DNA of 64,000 nt from BOG-1155 sp963717985 (GTDB lineage Bacteria > Desulfobacterota > Syntrophorhabdia > Syntrophorhabdales > WCHB1-27). The position numbers and the translations under genes were made by a program. Positions 8,211 to 16,670 of this stretch are shown one piece after another. How positions within the stretch are numbered: the stretch's first letter is position 1; every line of letters starts with the position of its first letter. The DNA is taken from contig CAVQYC010000002.1 in assembly GCA_963717985.1 (NCBI GenBank), forward strand, positions 372,001 to 436,000. Direction: 5' to 3'. The notes below the pieces were generated by a model. The model made no database searches, was not told the DNA's origin, and worked only from the letters and a program-made list of their open reading frames with translations.

Positions 8211-8226
8211 TGGCACCACTCTTGCT
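8211..8226 (+). promoter_or_regulatory. Sigma-54 (RpoN) promoter for the response regulator gene
   Basis: TGGCACCACTCTTGCT matches the -24/-12 consensus TGGCAC-N5-TTGCT exactly, preceded by a further T (TTGGCAC). It sits 50 bp before the start codon at 8277, with AAAGGAG in between. Sigma-54 promoters need an AAA+ enhancer-binding activator; none is encoded in this window. Confidence 0.85.
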
Positions 8227-8276
8227 ATGTAAGGGGTGTGCGGTTAAGACAGAAAATAATAGAAAGGAGACATATC

Positions 8277-9269
8277 ATGGAAAAGAATGTCCTGCTGATC
8301 GATGACGAGGCATCCCTGAGAAGAAGCGTTGCAATTGGACTCATGCAGAAGGGTTATCAGACCGAGCCGTGTGAAAACGGAATGAAGGGGCTCAACACCC
8401 TGGAGACCTTCAGGAGAAAGCACATTCCCCTCAGCTGCGCGGTAGTCGATATCCGCCTTCCCGACATCGACGGTCTCAAGCTCCTCAAGGTCATAAAATT
8501 TAACTACCCGCAGCTGCCCGTCATCATCATTACCGGCCATGGCAGCGAGGCAATCGCCGAGGAGGCGAAGGCGGCCGATGCGTACCTGGAAAAGCCTTTT
8601 GACATGGACGATCTTGCGCGGATACTCGACGAACTGGAGCCAAAGGCGGCGGTAACCGAGGAGGAGGCGCCCAGGGAAGGGACGGAGAAGAAGGAATCGG
8701 TCAGTATGTATGCGATGGTATCCATGGACAACAACGCGCATCTCCTGGAGGCGTACCGCAAATTCTACTTCCACGAGAACGTGCTTTACTGCGATGCCGT
8801 CAGGGGCGATTGCGACCTCGTTCTCCTGCTCCAGGCGCCGACCTTCGAGGGGATTAATGAGCTGGTTGAAAAGGAGATCAAGGCGATCCGGGGTGTCGCA
8901 GAGGTTTCTCTTCTGCCGGTCGGGACCCCGATGTTTGGCGACAACGTGGTTAATATCATCGGGTCCGTAGACAGGGCCCTTGGCAGGAATGAAGGCGAGA
9001 GTGAGGCGAGCCAGACAGCCAGGCAGAGAATATCTTCATATGTCATGCTCGAAGCGGAGAAGGAGAAGATGGAGGCAATTTACCCTACACTCTACTTCAA
9101 CAACCAGGTCGTCAACTGCGATTATACGGAGGGCCGGTTCAACATCGTGCTGCTTATAAGGGGAACGAGCTTTGCCGAGATCGAGCAGACTGTCCGGAAT
9201 TCCTTCAAGACCCTGGACGGGGTGTTGAGGATCAAGGAGTACCCGATCATCACCCTCTTCGAGGCGTGA
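8277..9269 (+). CDS. Response regulator with two Lrp/AsnC-type (RAM-like) ligand domains, no DNA-binding domain
   Basis: 330 residues. Residues 1-120 are a CheY-like receiver: LLIDDEAS acidic pair, phospho-acceptor Asp in CAVVDIRLPDIDG, Thr in IIITGHGS and Lys in AYLEKPFD. After an acidic linker come two related modules (about 145-215 and 250-328). Each looks like an Lrp/AsnC effector (RAM, alpha-beta ferredoxin-like) domain: MYAMVSMD...GDCDLVLLLQAPTFEGINEL and SYVMLEAE...GRFNIVLLIRGTSFAEIEQ. No helix-turn-helix or enzymatic output domain is seen. The ATG at 8277 follows AAAGGAG; upstream in-frame starts would overlap the promoter. The RAM assignment is by pattern only, but the internal duplication is clear. 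No cognate kinase lies next to it. Confidence 0.8.
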   Translation: MEKNVLLIDDEASLRRSVAIGLMQKGYQTEPCENGMKGLNTLETFRRKHIPLSCAVVDIRLPDIDGLKLLKVIKFNYPQLPVIIITGHGSEAIAEEAKAADAYLEKPFDMDDLARILDELEPKAAVTEEEAPREGTEKKESVSMYAMVSMDNNAHLLEAYRKFYFHENVLYCDAVRGDCDLVLLLQAPTFEGINELVEKEIKAIRGVAEVSLLPVGTPMFGDNVVNIIGSVDRALGRNEGESEASQTARQRISSYVMLEAEKEKMEAIYPTLYFNNQVVNCDYTEGRFNIVLLIRGTSFAEIEQTVRNSFKTLDGVLRIKEYPIITLFEA

Positions 9270-9490
9270 TCAGGCGGCCGGGCGCCTTTTGCGCATAGCT
9301 TTGTCATCACGTTCGTCCCGCATCCTCATGTACGAAAGAGTACACTCCGGTGCGGGCCGAACGCCAACATTACAAGATCCAAGTTGGTTTGCCGGGCACC
9401 CCCGAGTAGCCACCTCGCGCAAGAAGGAACCACCTGGGACGGGGGTGGTCTCTGCATCAAAACTCGCCTCGGCCACGAGTCCCCCAAATA
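9270..9490 (+). repeat. Dispersed structured intergenic repeat, copy 2
   Basis: Starts directly after the regulator's stop. A 12-bp stem with one mismatch (9311-9322 with 9351-9362) encloses a 28-nt loop TCCTCATGTACGAAAG...AGTACACTCCGG, nearly the loop of copy 1 but on a stem of different sequence. Shared flanks: CCGGGCGCCTTTTGCGC...GCTTTGTC before and GCATCAAAACTCGCCTCGGCC after. The remaining sequence up to 9631 holds no convincing gene. Confidence 0.7.
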
Positions 9491-9631
9491 AAAGGGGGGC
9501 ATGACTCCTTCCCCCTGTTAATTGACACAGTCTCGTGAAAAGCATAACCTGTAGTGGGTTGCGCAACAGATTAATGATGGCTGTGAAGCAGTCTGAATCA
9601 TGCAAAACCCCGAATATCAGGTCAAGGATCG

Positions 9632-10930
9632 ATGAACGTCCGAAGACGTTTCTCCCGCGCAGAAGTCCGGGAAGCATTGAAGTCCCTGGCGTTGCGACAC
9701 CCGAGGTACGGTGATCTGAGTTGCTTCGACTCGGTCCTCCTGCCCACCACGGGCAGCTTCTCGTACCCTGAAGCAGCCGACCCTCTTTACTTCCATCTGA
9801 CCGCTACCGTGCGCTGTAACGCCCGGTGCAAGGGGTGCATCAGCTACACGGTCACTTTCAAGGATTCCTCTTTGTCCGGGATAGAGGACATGGTTCCCGA
9901 GAGAGATGTGGAGGGCATTGCGCGGCTTGCCGAAAGAGATCACGCAGATCCCGTGACCGTCTGCATCTATGGCGGCGAGCCATTGCTCGTGCCGGACAAG
10001 CTTGCCCGTGTCATTTCCCTCCTTCGCCAACGCCTCCCGGAACGAGCCATCCGCTTCATGATCTATACAAACGGGGAGTTGATTAAAGAGGCGATTAAGG
10101 CGTTCCCGATCCTGGGTGCAGAAATCTGGCTTTATTCGGTCTCCATAGACGGCGGTGTGGAGCAGCACAATGAGATCCGCCGGGGCACCGATCTGCGCAG
10201 AATCAGGGAGAACCTCCGCGCGTTGAGGCGCAGTCACAAGGGAGAGGTCCTCATGTGGTCGACCCTCCGCGAGGAACAGTCGCTCAAGGACTGTTTCGAC
10301 GAGTTCATTCGGTTGCACGACGAGGGGGTGATCGATCACTTCTTCTGGCACTGGGTGGAGAAAGGCGAGCCAATGGCTAACCTGGGGGCTTTTGCCGATT
10401 GTTACGAAAGTGCCCTCAAGGAAATTATGGAGACTTATCTTGCCCGGCTCCGGCGTGGGCAGCTTCTCTCCCTGGTGCATATCAACGAGTTGATTCTTTA
10501 TCACCTCACCGGAAAAAAGAGGGGTTCTTCGGCCTGTGGGGTGGAACTGGCTCACAATTATGATATCATAGGAGGACAGGTTCGTCCCTGTGCGGACCTT
10601 CCGGTCGAGTACACCCTCGGACATTTGGACCACAATGGAACGCCGGTGATAGACGAGCAGGAGCTGTTCATGCTTGTAGACTACAAGCATGAACTCGGGT
10701 GCTACGAATGCGGGGTCCATTCCTACTGCGGCGGCCGGTGCCCGGTACAGGCGCTGACGAGCACGGTGGGACGGCTGGTTCAGTACTGCCAGCTCATGCG
10801 CCTCCACGTCGCATTAGTGGGCGACTACATGGTGGAGATAGAAAAGACCCTCACCCGACAGTCCATCACGACCGGTGACCTCTGGGTGCGCTCCGCCTAC
10901 TATGCCCAGCTTACGGATGTAACGCCCTGA
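9632..10930 (+). CDS. Radical SAM enzyme with SPASM domain
   Basis: 432 residues. The SAM-binding [4Fe-4S] motif is CNARCKGC (Cys62, Cys66, Cys69), followed by a GGEP-type motif in YGGEPLLVP. The C-terminal SPASM domain is complete: Cys then GGQVRPC (G-x4-C), then CYECGVHSYCGGRC and a final QYC, giving ligands for one or two extra clusters. SPASM enzymes mostly modify peptides or proteins (anaerobic sulfatase maturases, RiPP maturases), though some act on small molecules. The ATG has AAGG 4 bp upstream. The next gene starts 5 bp after the stop, so the two work together. No sulfatase or obvious precursor peptide is adjacent, so the substrate is unknown. Confidence 0.9.
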   Translation: MNVRRRFSRAEVREALKSLALRHPRYGDLSCFDSVLLPTTGSFSYPEAADPLYFHLTATVRCNARCKGCISYTVTFKDSSLSGIEDMVPERDVEGIARLAERDHADPVTVCIYGGEPLLVPDKLARVISLLRQRLPERAIRFMIYTNGELIKEAIKAFPILGAEIWLYSVSIDGGVEQHNEIRRGTDLRRIRENLRALRRSHKGEVLMWSTLREEQSLKDCFDEFIRLHDEGVIDHFFWHWVEKGEPMANLGAFADCYESALKEIMETYLARLRRGQLLSLVHINELILYHLTGKKRGSSACGVELAHNYDIIGGQVRPCADLPVEYTLGHLDHNGTPVIDEQELFMLVDYKHELGCYECGVHSYCGGRCPVQALTSTVGRLVQYCQLMRLHVALVGDYMVEIEKTLTRQSITTGDLWVRSAYYAQLTDVTP

Positions 10931-10935
10931 ATGGC

Positions 10936-12147
10936 GTGAGGAGGTACCACACCCTCGTCCTCGGCGGTTACGGGAGCATAGGACGGGCCTTCTTGATCCT
11001 TGGCTCCTCCTTATTTGCCTCCTTCGAACGGGTTGTCCTTATTGAGCGGCAGCAGATGGAACTCTCCGGCGTGCGGGATGCGCTTTTTCTTCGCGGCGAC
11101 ATCGAGGATGGGTCATTTCTCTCGGGGGTGCTCTCTGCATATGCCGGGGGCTTTGTTTTTGTCAATCTCTGCTCTTCCACCGATGGCTACCGTATTCGCG
11201 CAACCGTCTCAAGGTGGGGCGGGGCCTACATAGATACCTCCTGTAGTACCATTCATGGTAAGGATGAGCACCGGTACAGCAGACTCATGCCCCACACCTT
11301 CCGACCCACCGGGAACAGTGAACCCCACTTTACCTGCAGTGGCGTGAATCCGGGAATGGTGGAGATCGTTGCGAGAAAGATCATGAATGAAGCTTTTCCC
11401 AAGGGCACGAGCTTTGACGTGCGTTTTTTTGAGAATGACCGGTTCTGTGCCAGCCTCAACGACGATAAGGTCGGCGTAGCCTGGTCCCCCAAGACCCTGG
11501 TTGATGAAGTCATCCTCACGCCTACCTTCCGTATCGAGGCTGGTCGAGCTGTCGAGTCCGATAGTCCTCCAACCTTGAGGGCGAAAACCAGGTGGGGCAA
11601 CGATACCTTCGAAGCGCGCCTCGTGGGGCATGAAGAGATATGGAACCTCCGGCGGCTCAAGGGCATGACCATAGAGAACTCCTATTTTGCTTACGCCCTC
11701 CATGAGGAGATCATGAGCGTCCTGAAGGATGATCCGGAGGTGGCGGTCCGTCGTCTCATAATACCAGGTCCCGGTGTGCCCGTTTCCGGCACCGACACCC
11801 TTGCGGTCCAGGTGATTGAGAAATCTAGCGGGGACTGCCGCACCCTCGCCTGGACTACCGATCACGCCGCGACATGGAAACGATGGGGCATCAATGGTGT
11901 GCAATTTCAGGTCGCTTCATCGCTCCTCTTTTTTCTCGACCTCATGCTTCGCAGCGGGAATTGGGCTGCCGGCCGGGTATTGTGCGCATCCGACATTCCT
12001 CTCGAATTAATCGGTTGGGACGCGGCCGACGAGCTTTTTAAAAAATACGACATAGAATGGAAAGACGCGAACGAGCTCGGTCTGGGCATTGAGGTGGGTC
12101 CCGGTATGTTTCGTCCGCCGTTGGCCTCACCGGACAAAAAGATGTAG
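10936..12147 (+). CDS. Saccharopine dehydrogenase / homospermidine synthase-like NAD(P)-dependent oxidoreductase
   Basis: 403 residues. An N-terminal Rossmann motif VLGGYGSIGRA (about residues 8-18) is followed by an alternating beta-alpha region to DTSCSTIHGKD. The segment FTCSGVNPGMVEIVARKIM recalls the GANPGLVSH motif of homospermidine synthases, which move aminobutyl groups with NAD in the saccharopine-dehydrogenase superfamily. Other superfamily members are carboxy(nor)spermidine and lysine-pathway enzymes. It is tightly coupled to the radical SAM gene (5-bp gap). The start may be the GTG at 10936 or a close alternative. An imine- or amine-chemistry step on a product of the radical enzyme is a reasonable inference, but there is no direct evidence for the substrate. 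Confidence 0.75.
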   Translation: MRRYHTLVLGGYGSIGRAFLILGSSLFASFERVVLIERQQMELSGVRDALFLRGDIEDGSFLSGVLSAYAGGFVFVNLCSSTDGYRIRATVSRWGGAYIDTSCSTIHGKDEHRYSRLMPHTFRPTGNSEPHFTCSGVNPGMVEIVARKIMNEAFPKGTSFDVRFFENDRFCASLNDDKVGVAWSPKTLVDEVILTPTFRIEAGRAVESDSPPTLRAKTRWGNDTFEARLVGHEEIWNLRRLKGMTIENSYFAYALHEEIMSVLKDDPEVAVRRLIIPGPGVPVSGTDTLAVQVIEKSSGDCRTLAWTTDHAATWKRWGINGVQFQVASSLLFFLDLMLRSGNWAAGRVLCASDIPLELIGWDAADELFKKYDIEWKDANELGLGIEVGPGMFRPPLASPDKKM

Positions 12148-12178
12148 GACATAAAGAGCGAAACAGACGGATGGGGGT

Positions 12179-12207
12179 TTGACAAGCTCCAGGGGGGGGA
12201 TTATATT
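12179..12207 (+). promoter_or_regulatory. Sigma-70-type promoter for dnaK
   Basis: TTGACA at 12179-12184, a 17-bp spacer, and TATATT at 12202-12207, 41 bp before the start codon. No CIRCE inverted repeat or sigma-32 signature was seen. Confidence 0.8.
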
Positions 12208-12248
12208 ACGATTGTCTTTTTGGAGACTAAAAACCCGGGAGGAGCGTT

Positions 12249-14171
12249 ATGGCGAATAAAGTAATCGGAATCGATCTCGGAACCACATTTTCCGTGGTCG
12301 CCGTTATGGAGGGCGGGGAGCCGAAGGTCATTATCAATGAAGAAGGCAGCAGGCTCACCCCGAGCGTGGTAGCTTTCACAAAAGAAGGGGAAATCCTTGT
12401 CGGTCAGGTCGCGAGACGGCAGGCGATCACAAACCCTGAAAATACGATCTTTTCGATAAAAAGGTTCATGGGACGCCGCTACAGTGAGATACAGAGCGAG
12501 TTGTCGCGCATACCGTATAAGCTGGTAAGCGATGCGAACGACGTGGCGAGGGTGGAGGCAAGAGGGAAGACCTACACGCCGCAGGAGATATCCGCCTTCA
12601 TACTTCAGAAACTGAAGAAATCCGCGGAAAACTATCTGGGGCAGCCGGTGGAAGACGCGGTCATTACGGTGCCGGCCTATTTTAACGATTCCCAAAGGCA
12701 GGCAACGAAAGACGCGGGGAGGATCGCCGGACTCAACGTGCTCCGCATCATCAACGAGCCGACCGCATCCGCCCTTGCATATGGTCTGGACAAGCAGAAG
12801 AACGAGACAATCGCCGTCTATGACTTTGGCGGCGGCACCTTCGACATCTCGATCCTGGAAGTGGGCGACAACGTGGTTGAGGTGAAATCGACGAACGGCG
12901 ATACACATCTTGGCGGTGACGACATAGACCAGAGGGTAATGGACTGGATCGTAGATGAGTTCAGGAAGGAGCAGGGCATCGACCTTTCTCGCGACAAGAT
13001 GGCCTTGCAAAGACTAAAAGAGGCGGGGGAGCGCGCAAAGATCGAGCTCTCCACGACCATGGAGACGGAGATCAACCTGCCTTTTATTACCGCGGATCAG
13101 ACCGGGCCCAAGCACCTTAATATGAGGCTTACAAGGGCCAAGCTCGAGCAGATATCGGACGACCTCTTCGAGAGGACCATGGAGCCCTGCAAGAAGGCAC
13201 TCGCCGACGCAAAGCTGAAGGCATCGGATGTGCATGAAGTCGTCCTCGTCGGCGGTTCCACCCGCATACCCAAGGTGCAGGAGATGGTGAAGCAGTACTT
13301 CGGCAGGGAGCCGCACAAGGGCGTCAATCCGGATGAGGTGGTGGCGCTGGGCGCGGCCGTGCAGGCAGGCGTCCTGGCAGGCGAGGTCAAGGACGTGCTT
13401 CTCCTCGACGTGACGCCTCTGTCACTCGGCATCGAGACCCTCGGTGGCGTGATGACGAAGATTATCGAGAGGAACACCACCATTCCTACTCGGAAAAGCC
13501 AGGTGTTTACCACTGCGGAGGACAACCAGACGACGGTCGAGATACATGTGCTTCAGGGCGAGCGTGAGTTGGCGGCGGCTAACAGGACCCTCGGAAAATT
13601 TCACCTCGTCGGCCTTCCCGCTGCGCCGAGGGGCATGCCCCAGGTCGAGGTGACCTTCGACATCGATGCGAACGGTATCCTCCACGTGTCGGCCAAAGAC
13701 CTGGCGACCGGCAAGGAGCAGAATATCACCATCACCGCATCGACGGGCATGAGCGAGGCCGACATCCAGAAGATGGTCAAGGATGCCGAGCTGCACATGG
13801 AAGAGGATAAGAAAAAGAAAGAGGAAGTCGATCTGCGCAATCAGCTTGACAACCTCATCTACGGAACGGAAAAGACGCTCAACGACAGCAGGGATAAGAT
13901 AAGCGCCGAAGAAGCGAAATCCGTGGAGGACGCGCTCAACTCAGCCAAGGATGCCGTAAAGAGTGGAGACGTGAACAGGATGAGACCTGCCATGGACCAG
14001 GTGACAAAGGCTTCCCATAAACTCGCGGAGGTGCTCTATAAGCAAACCGCTTCGCAGCAGCCAGGGGGCCAGGCGGGTGAAGCCGGACCGCAGCATGAGG
14101 CACGCTCTCAGCAGGGCGGCCGCGGCAATGACGACGTAGTTGACGTTGAGTTCGAAGACGTCAAAAAGTAG
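12249..14171 (+). CDS. dnaK: Chaperone protein DnaK (Hsp70)
   Basis: ATP-dependent chaperone that binds exposed hydrophobic segments of unfolded proteins. 640 residues, full length. The nucleotide-binding domain carries IGIDLGTTFSVVAVMEGG, DFGGGTFDISILEVGD and LVGGSTRIPKVQ; the substrate-binding domain has VTPLSLGIETLGGVMTKI and TTAEDNQTTVEIHVLQGERE; the C-terminus ends acidic (DVVDVEFEDVKK). The ATG follows GGGAGG. Neither grpE nor dnaJ is adjacent, which is unusual for a main dnaK. lon follows after 10 bp, pairing a chaperone with a quality-control protease. Confidence 0.98.
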   Translation: MANKVIGIDLGTTFSVVAVMEGGEPKVIINEEGSRLTPSVVAFTKEGEILVGQVARRQAITNPENTIFSIKRFMGRRYSEIQSELSRIPYKLVSDANDVARVEARGKTYTPQEISAFILQKLKKSAENYLGQPVEDAVITVPAYFNDSQRQATKDAGRIAGLNVLRIINEPTASALAYGLDKQKNETIAVYDFGGGTFDISILEVGDNVVEVKSTNGDTHLGGDDIDQRVMDWIVDEFRKEQGIDLSRDKMALQRLKEAGERAKIELSTTMETEINLPFITADQTGPKHLNMRLTRAKLEQISDDLFERTMEPCKKALADAKLKASDVHEVVLVGGSTRIPKVQEMVKQYFGREPHKGVNPDEVVALGAAVQAGVLAGEVKDVLLLDVTPLSLGIETLGGVMTKIIERNTTIPTRKSQVFTTAEDNQTTVEIHVLQGERELAAANRTLGKFHLVGLPAAPRGMPQVEVTFDIDANGILHVSAKDLATGKEQNITITASTGMSEADIQKMVKDAELHMEEDKKKKEEVDLRNQLDNLIYGTEKTLNDSRDKISAEEAKSVEDALNSAKDAVKSGDVNRMRPAMDQVTKASHKLAEVLYKQTASQQPGGQAGEAGPQHEARSQQGGRGNDDVVDVEFEDVKK

Positions 14172-14181
14172 GGAGGTATCA

Positions 14182-16578
14182 ATGGTTATCGGCTTTAAGA
14201 ACGATAAGACCGTGAAGGATAAGCTCTTCATCCCCGCAGAAGTGCCTGTGCTTCCTTTGAGGGGCACGGTGGCTTATCCTGATCTGATAGTACCCCTGGT
14301 GGTGGGCAGGGAGCGGTCCATCAGGTTGATCGACGAGGCAATGGGCCGGGACAGGCTCATCGCTATCCTTACCCAGAAAAACCCGGACATAGAAGACCCC
14401 GAGTTGGAAGATCTCTTTACGATAGGTACTGTCGCCACTATCATGAAGATGGTAAAGATGGTAGACGGGAGCCAGAGGATCGTGGTCCAGGGGCTTGCGC
14501 GGTTCAAATTAGTTGAATTTACCCAGAGGGAACCCCATTTCAGGGCCCGCATCCTTCCCATTTTTGAAGAGTACCAGAAGGATATAGAGATCGACGCGAT
14601 GTATATCAACCTGAGGAATCTCTATAAAAAGGCGGTGGAGATAGCTCCCTATCTTTCGTCGGAGCTTTCCCAGATCGCGACAAAAATAGAGAACCCCGGC
14701 AACCTCGCGGACCTTGTTGCTTCAACGATCAATATCAGCGTTGCCGAGAGGCAGGAGGTGCTGGAGAAAATTGATTTGAAGGAAAGGCTCAAGAAGGTCA
14801 CCGTCATGCTCAACCGCGAGCTCGAAACCCTAGAGCTTTCCAGCAAAATACAGTCCCACATCAAAGAGGGTATTGATAAGACCCAGAGAGAATACTATCT
14901 GAGGGAGCAACTGAAGGCGATCCAGAAAGAGCTTGGCGAGACCGACGAACGGTATACGGAGATAGACGAGCTTCGGAGGAAGATGGTAGAGGCGAACATG
15001 CCGGCCGACGTGCAGAAGGTGACGGAGAAGGAGCTCGACAGACTATCGAAGATGAGCAGCATGTCTGCTGAGTATACGGTGGCAAGGACCTACCTTGACT
15101 GGCTCGTGGATTTGCCGTGGTCTTATTCTACGCAAGACAATCTCAATATCATGGACGCGAGGAGGATCCTCAACGAAGACCACTACGACCTTGAAAAGGT
15201 GAAGAAGAGGATACTCGAATACCTGGCGGTCAGGAAGTTGAAGACGGATATGAGGGGACCTATACTCTGCTTTGTCGGACCGCCCGGAGTAGGAAAGACG
15301 TCCTTGGGGAAGTCGATCGCCCGGGCCCTGGGAAGGAAGTTCATGAGGATATCTCTTGGGGGCATCCGTGACGAGGCCGAGATCAGGGGCCACCGCAGGA
15401 CGTACGTGGGCGCCTTGCCCGGTAGGGTGGTCCAGGGGATAAAAAAGGCAGGGTCGAACAACCCCGTCTTCATGCTTGACGAAGTCGACAAGATAGGCAT
15501 GGATTTCAGGGGCGATCCGTCGAGCGCACTCCTGGAGGTTCTCGACCCTGAGCAAAACTTTTCTTTCAGCGACCACTACCTGGAAGTGCCTTTTGACCTG
15601 TCCAAGGTGATGTTTATCGCCACGGCGAATATCCTCGACCCCATACCGCCTGCCCTGAAAGACAGGATGGAGGTCCTGGAGCTGCCCGGCTACACGGAAG
15701 AAGAAAAGATCATGATCGCCAAGGAGTTCCTCATTCCAAAGGAGCTTGGCGAGCACGGGCTCACGGCTGAACTCGTGGAGTTCGAGGATGAGGCGCTCCA
15801 AATAATCGTCCGCTCCTACACAAGGGAGGCCGGGGTAAGGAACCTGGAGCGTGAGATCGCGGCAGTGTGCAGGGCCATAGCACAGGAGGTTGCGGAAGGG
15901 AAGACGGAGAAAACGATCGTCAGGGGCGAGGACGTCCGCAGATATCTCGGGCCTATAAAACACTACTCGGAAGTGGCGGAAAGGACGAAGTACTCCGGCG
16001 TCGCCACAGGACTTGCCTGGACCCCTACAGGCGGAGACATCATTTTCATCGAGGCGACGAAGATGAAGGGTAAGGGGAACCCGCCCCTTCTGACCGGGCA
16101 GCTCGGCGATGTGATGAAAGAATCCGCCCAGGCGGCGTGGAGCTACATAAGGAGCAAGGCGCAGGATTTCAACATACCTGACGACTTCTTCGAGAAGAAC
16201 GACATCCACATACACGTCCCGGCCGGGGCCATCCCAAAGGACGGGCCGTCTGCCGGCATCACCATGATGGTCGCCCTCGTGTCGCTTCTTACCGACCGGC
16301 CCGTACGGAACGATGTGGCAATGACCGGTGAGATCACGCTGCGCGGACTGGTGCTGCCTATAGGCGGCGTCAAGGAGAAGGTGCTCGCGGCCCGCAGGGC
16401 GGGCATAACGAACGTGATCCTGCCCAAAATGAATGAGAAAGACCTGGAAGAAGTGCCGGAGAGCATAAAGGAAAACATGCACTTCAAGTTTATCGAGCGG
16501 GTGGATGAGGCAATCGACGCCTGTATGGGTCTCACCAATTCAGCGGACTTTTGCGTCCTCAAGGAGAGCACGGGCTAG
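14182..16578 (+). CDS. lon: ATP-dependent Lon protease
   Basis: 798 residues, typical of LonA. The N-terminal substrate-binding domain starts VPVLPLRGTVAYPDLI. The AAA+ module has Walker A GPPGVGKTSLG near residue 366 and Walker B VFMLDEVDKIG. The C-terminal protease has catalytic Ser690 in DGPSAGI and Lys733 in GGVKEKV. Lon degrades misfolded and regulatory proteins in the cytoplasm. The start at 14182 follows GGGAGG; an earlier in-frame start would overlap dnaK and lacks such a site. It forms an operon with dnaK and ends at a strong terminator. Confidence 0.97.
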   Translation: MVIGFKNDKTVKDKLFIPAEVPVLPLRGTVAYPDLIVPLVVGRERSIRLIDEAMGRDRLIAILTQKNPDIEDPELEDLFTIGTVATIMKMVKMVDGSQRIVVQGLARFKLVEFTQREPHFRARILPIFEEYQKDIEIDAMYINLRNLYKKAVEIAPYLSSELSQIATKIENPGNLADLVASTINISVAERQEVLEKIDLKERLKKVTVMLNRELETLELSSKIQSHIKEGIDKTQREYYLREQLKAIQKELGETDERYTEIDELRRKMVEANMPADVQKVTEKELDRLSKMSSMSAEYTVARTYLDWLVDLPWSYSTQDNLNIMDARRILNEDHYDLEKVKKRILEYLAVRKLKTDMRGPILCFVGPPGVGKTSLGKSIARALGRKFMRISLGGIRDEAEIRGHRRTYVGALPGRVVQGIKKAGSNNPVFMLDEVDKIGMDFRGDPSSALLEVLDPEQNFSFSDHYLEVPFDLSKVMFIATANILDPIPPALKDRMEVLELPGYTEEEKIMIAKEFLIPKELGEHGLTAELVEFEDEALQIIVRSYTREAGVRNLEREIAAVCRAIAQEVAEGKTEKTIVRGEDVRRYLGPIKHYSEVAERTKYSGVATGLAWTPTGGDIIFIEATKMKGKGNPPLLTGQLGDVMKESAQAAWSYIRSKAQDFNIPDDFFEKNDIHIHVPAGAIPKDGPSAGITMMVALVSLLTDRPVRNDVAMTGEITLRGLVLPIGGVKEKVLAARRAGITNVILPKMNEKDLEEVPESIKENMHFKFIERVDEAIDACMGLTNSADFCVLKESTG

Positions 16579-16607
16579 TGGCCCGGAAGCGGCAAAGCCT
16601 CGATTCT

Positions 16608-16655
16608 TTAATAAGTCCTCTAGGTCTCATAAGACATAGAGGACTTATTTTTTAT
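16608..16655 (+). terminator. Terminator after lon
   Basis: A 13-bp stem AATAAGTCCTCTA / TAGAGGACTTATT (16609-16621 with 16637-16649) and a 15-nt loop, followed by a T-run. It lies between lon and the convergent kinase gene that ends at 16671. Confidence 0.9.
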
Positions 16656-16670
16656 CCCAATCCTTGACCG

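Noticed and set aside
9289..9504. Open frames running through the dispersed repeats (9.3, 4.8, 21.3 and 30.1 kb)
   Set aside because: They translate the repeat itself, differ between copies and lack start signals; the structure explains the sequence better.
9574..9714. 46-codon frame overlapping the radical SAM start, considered as a precursor peptide
   Set aside because: It has no ribosome-binding site, overlaps the enzyme's coding region out of frame and shows no leader/core-like composition.
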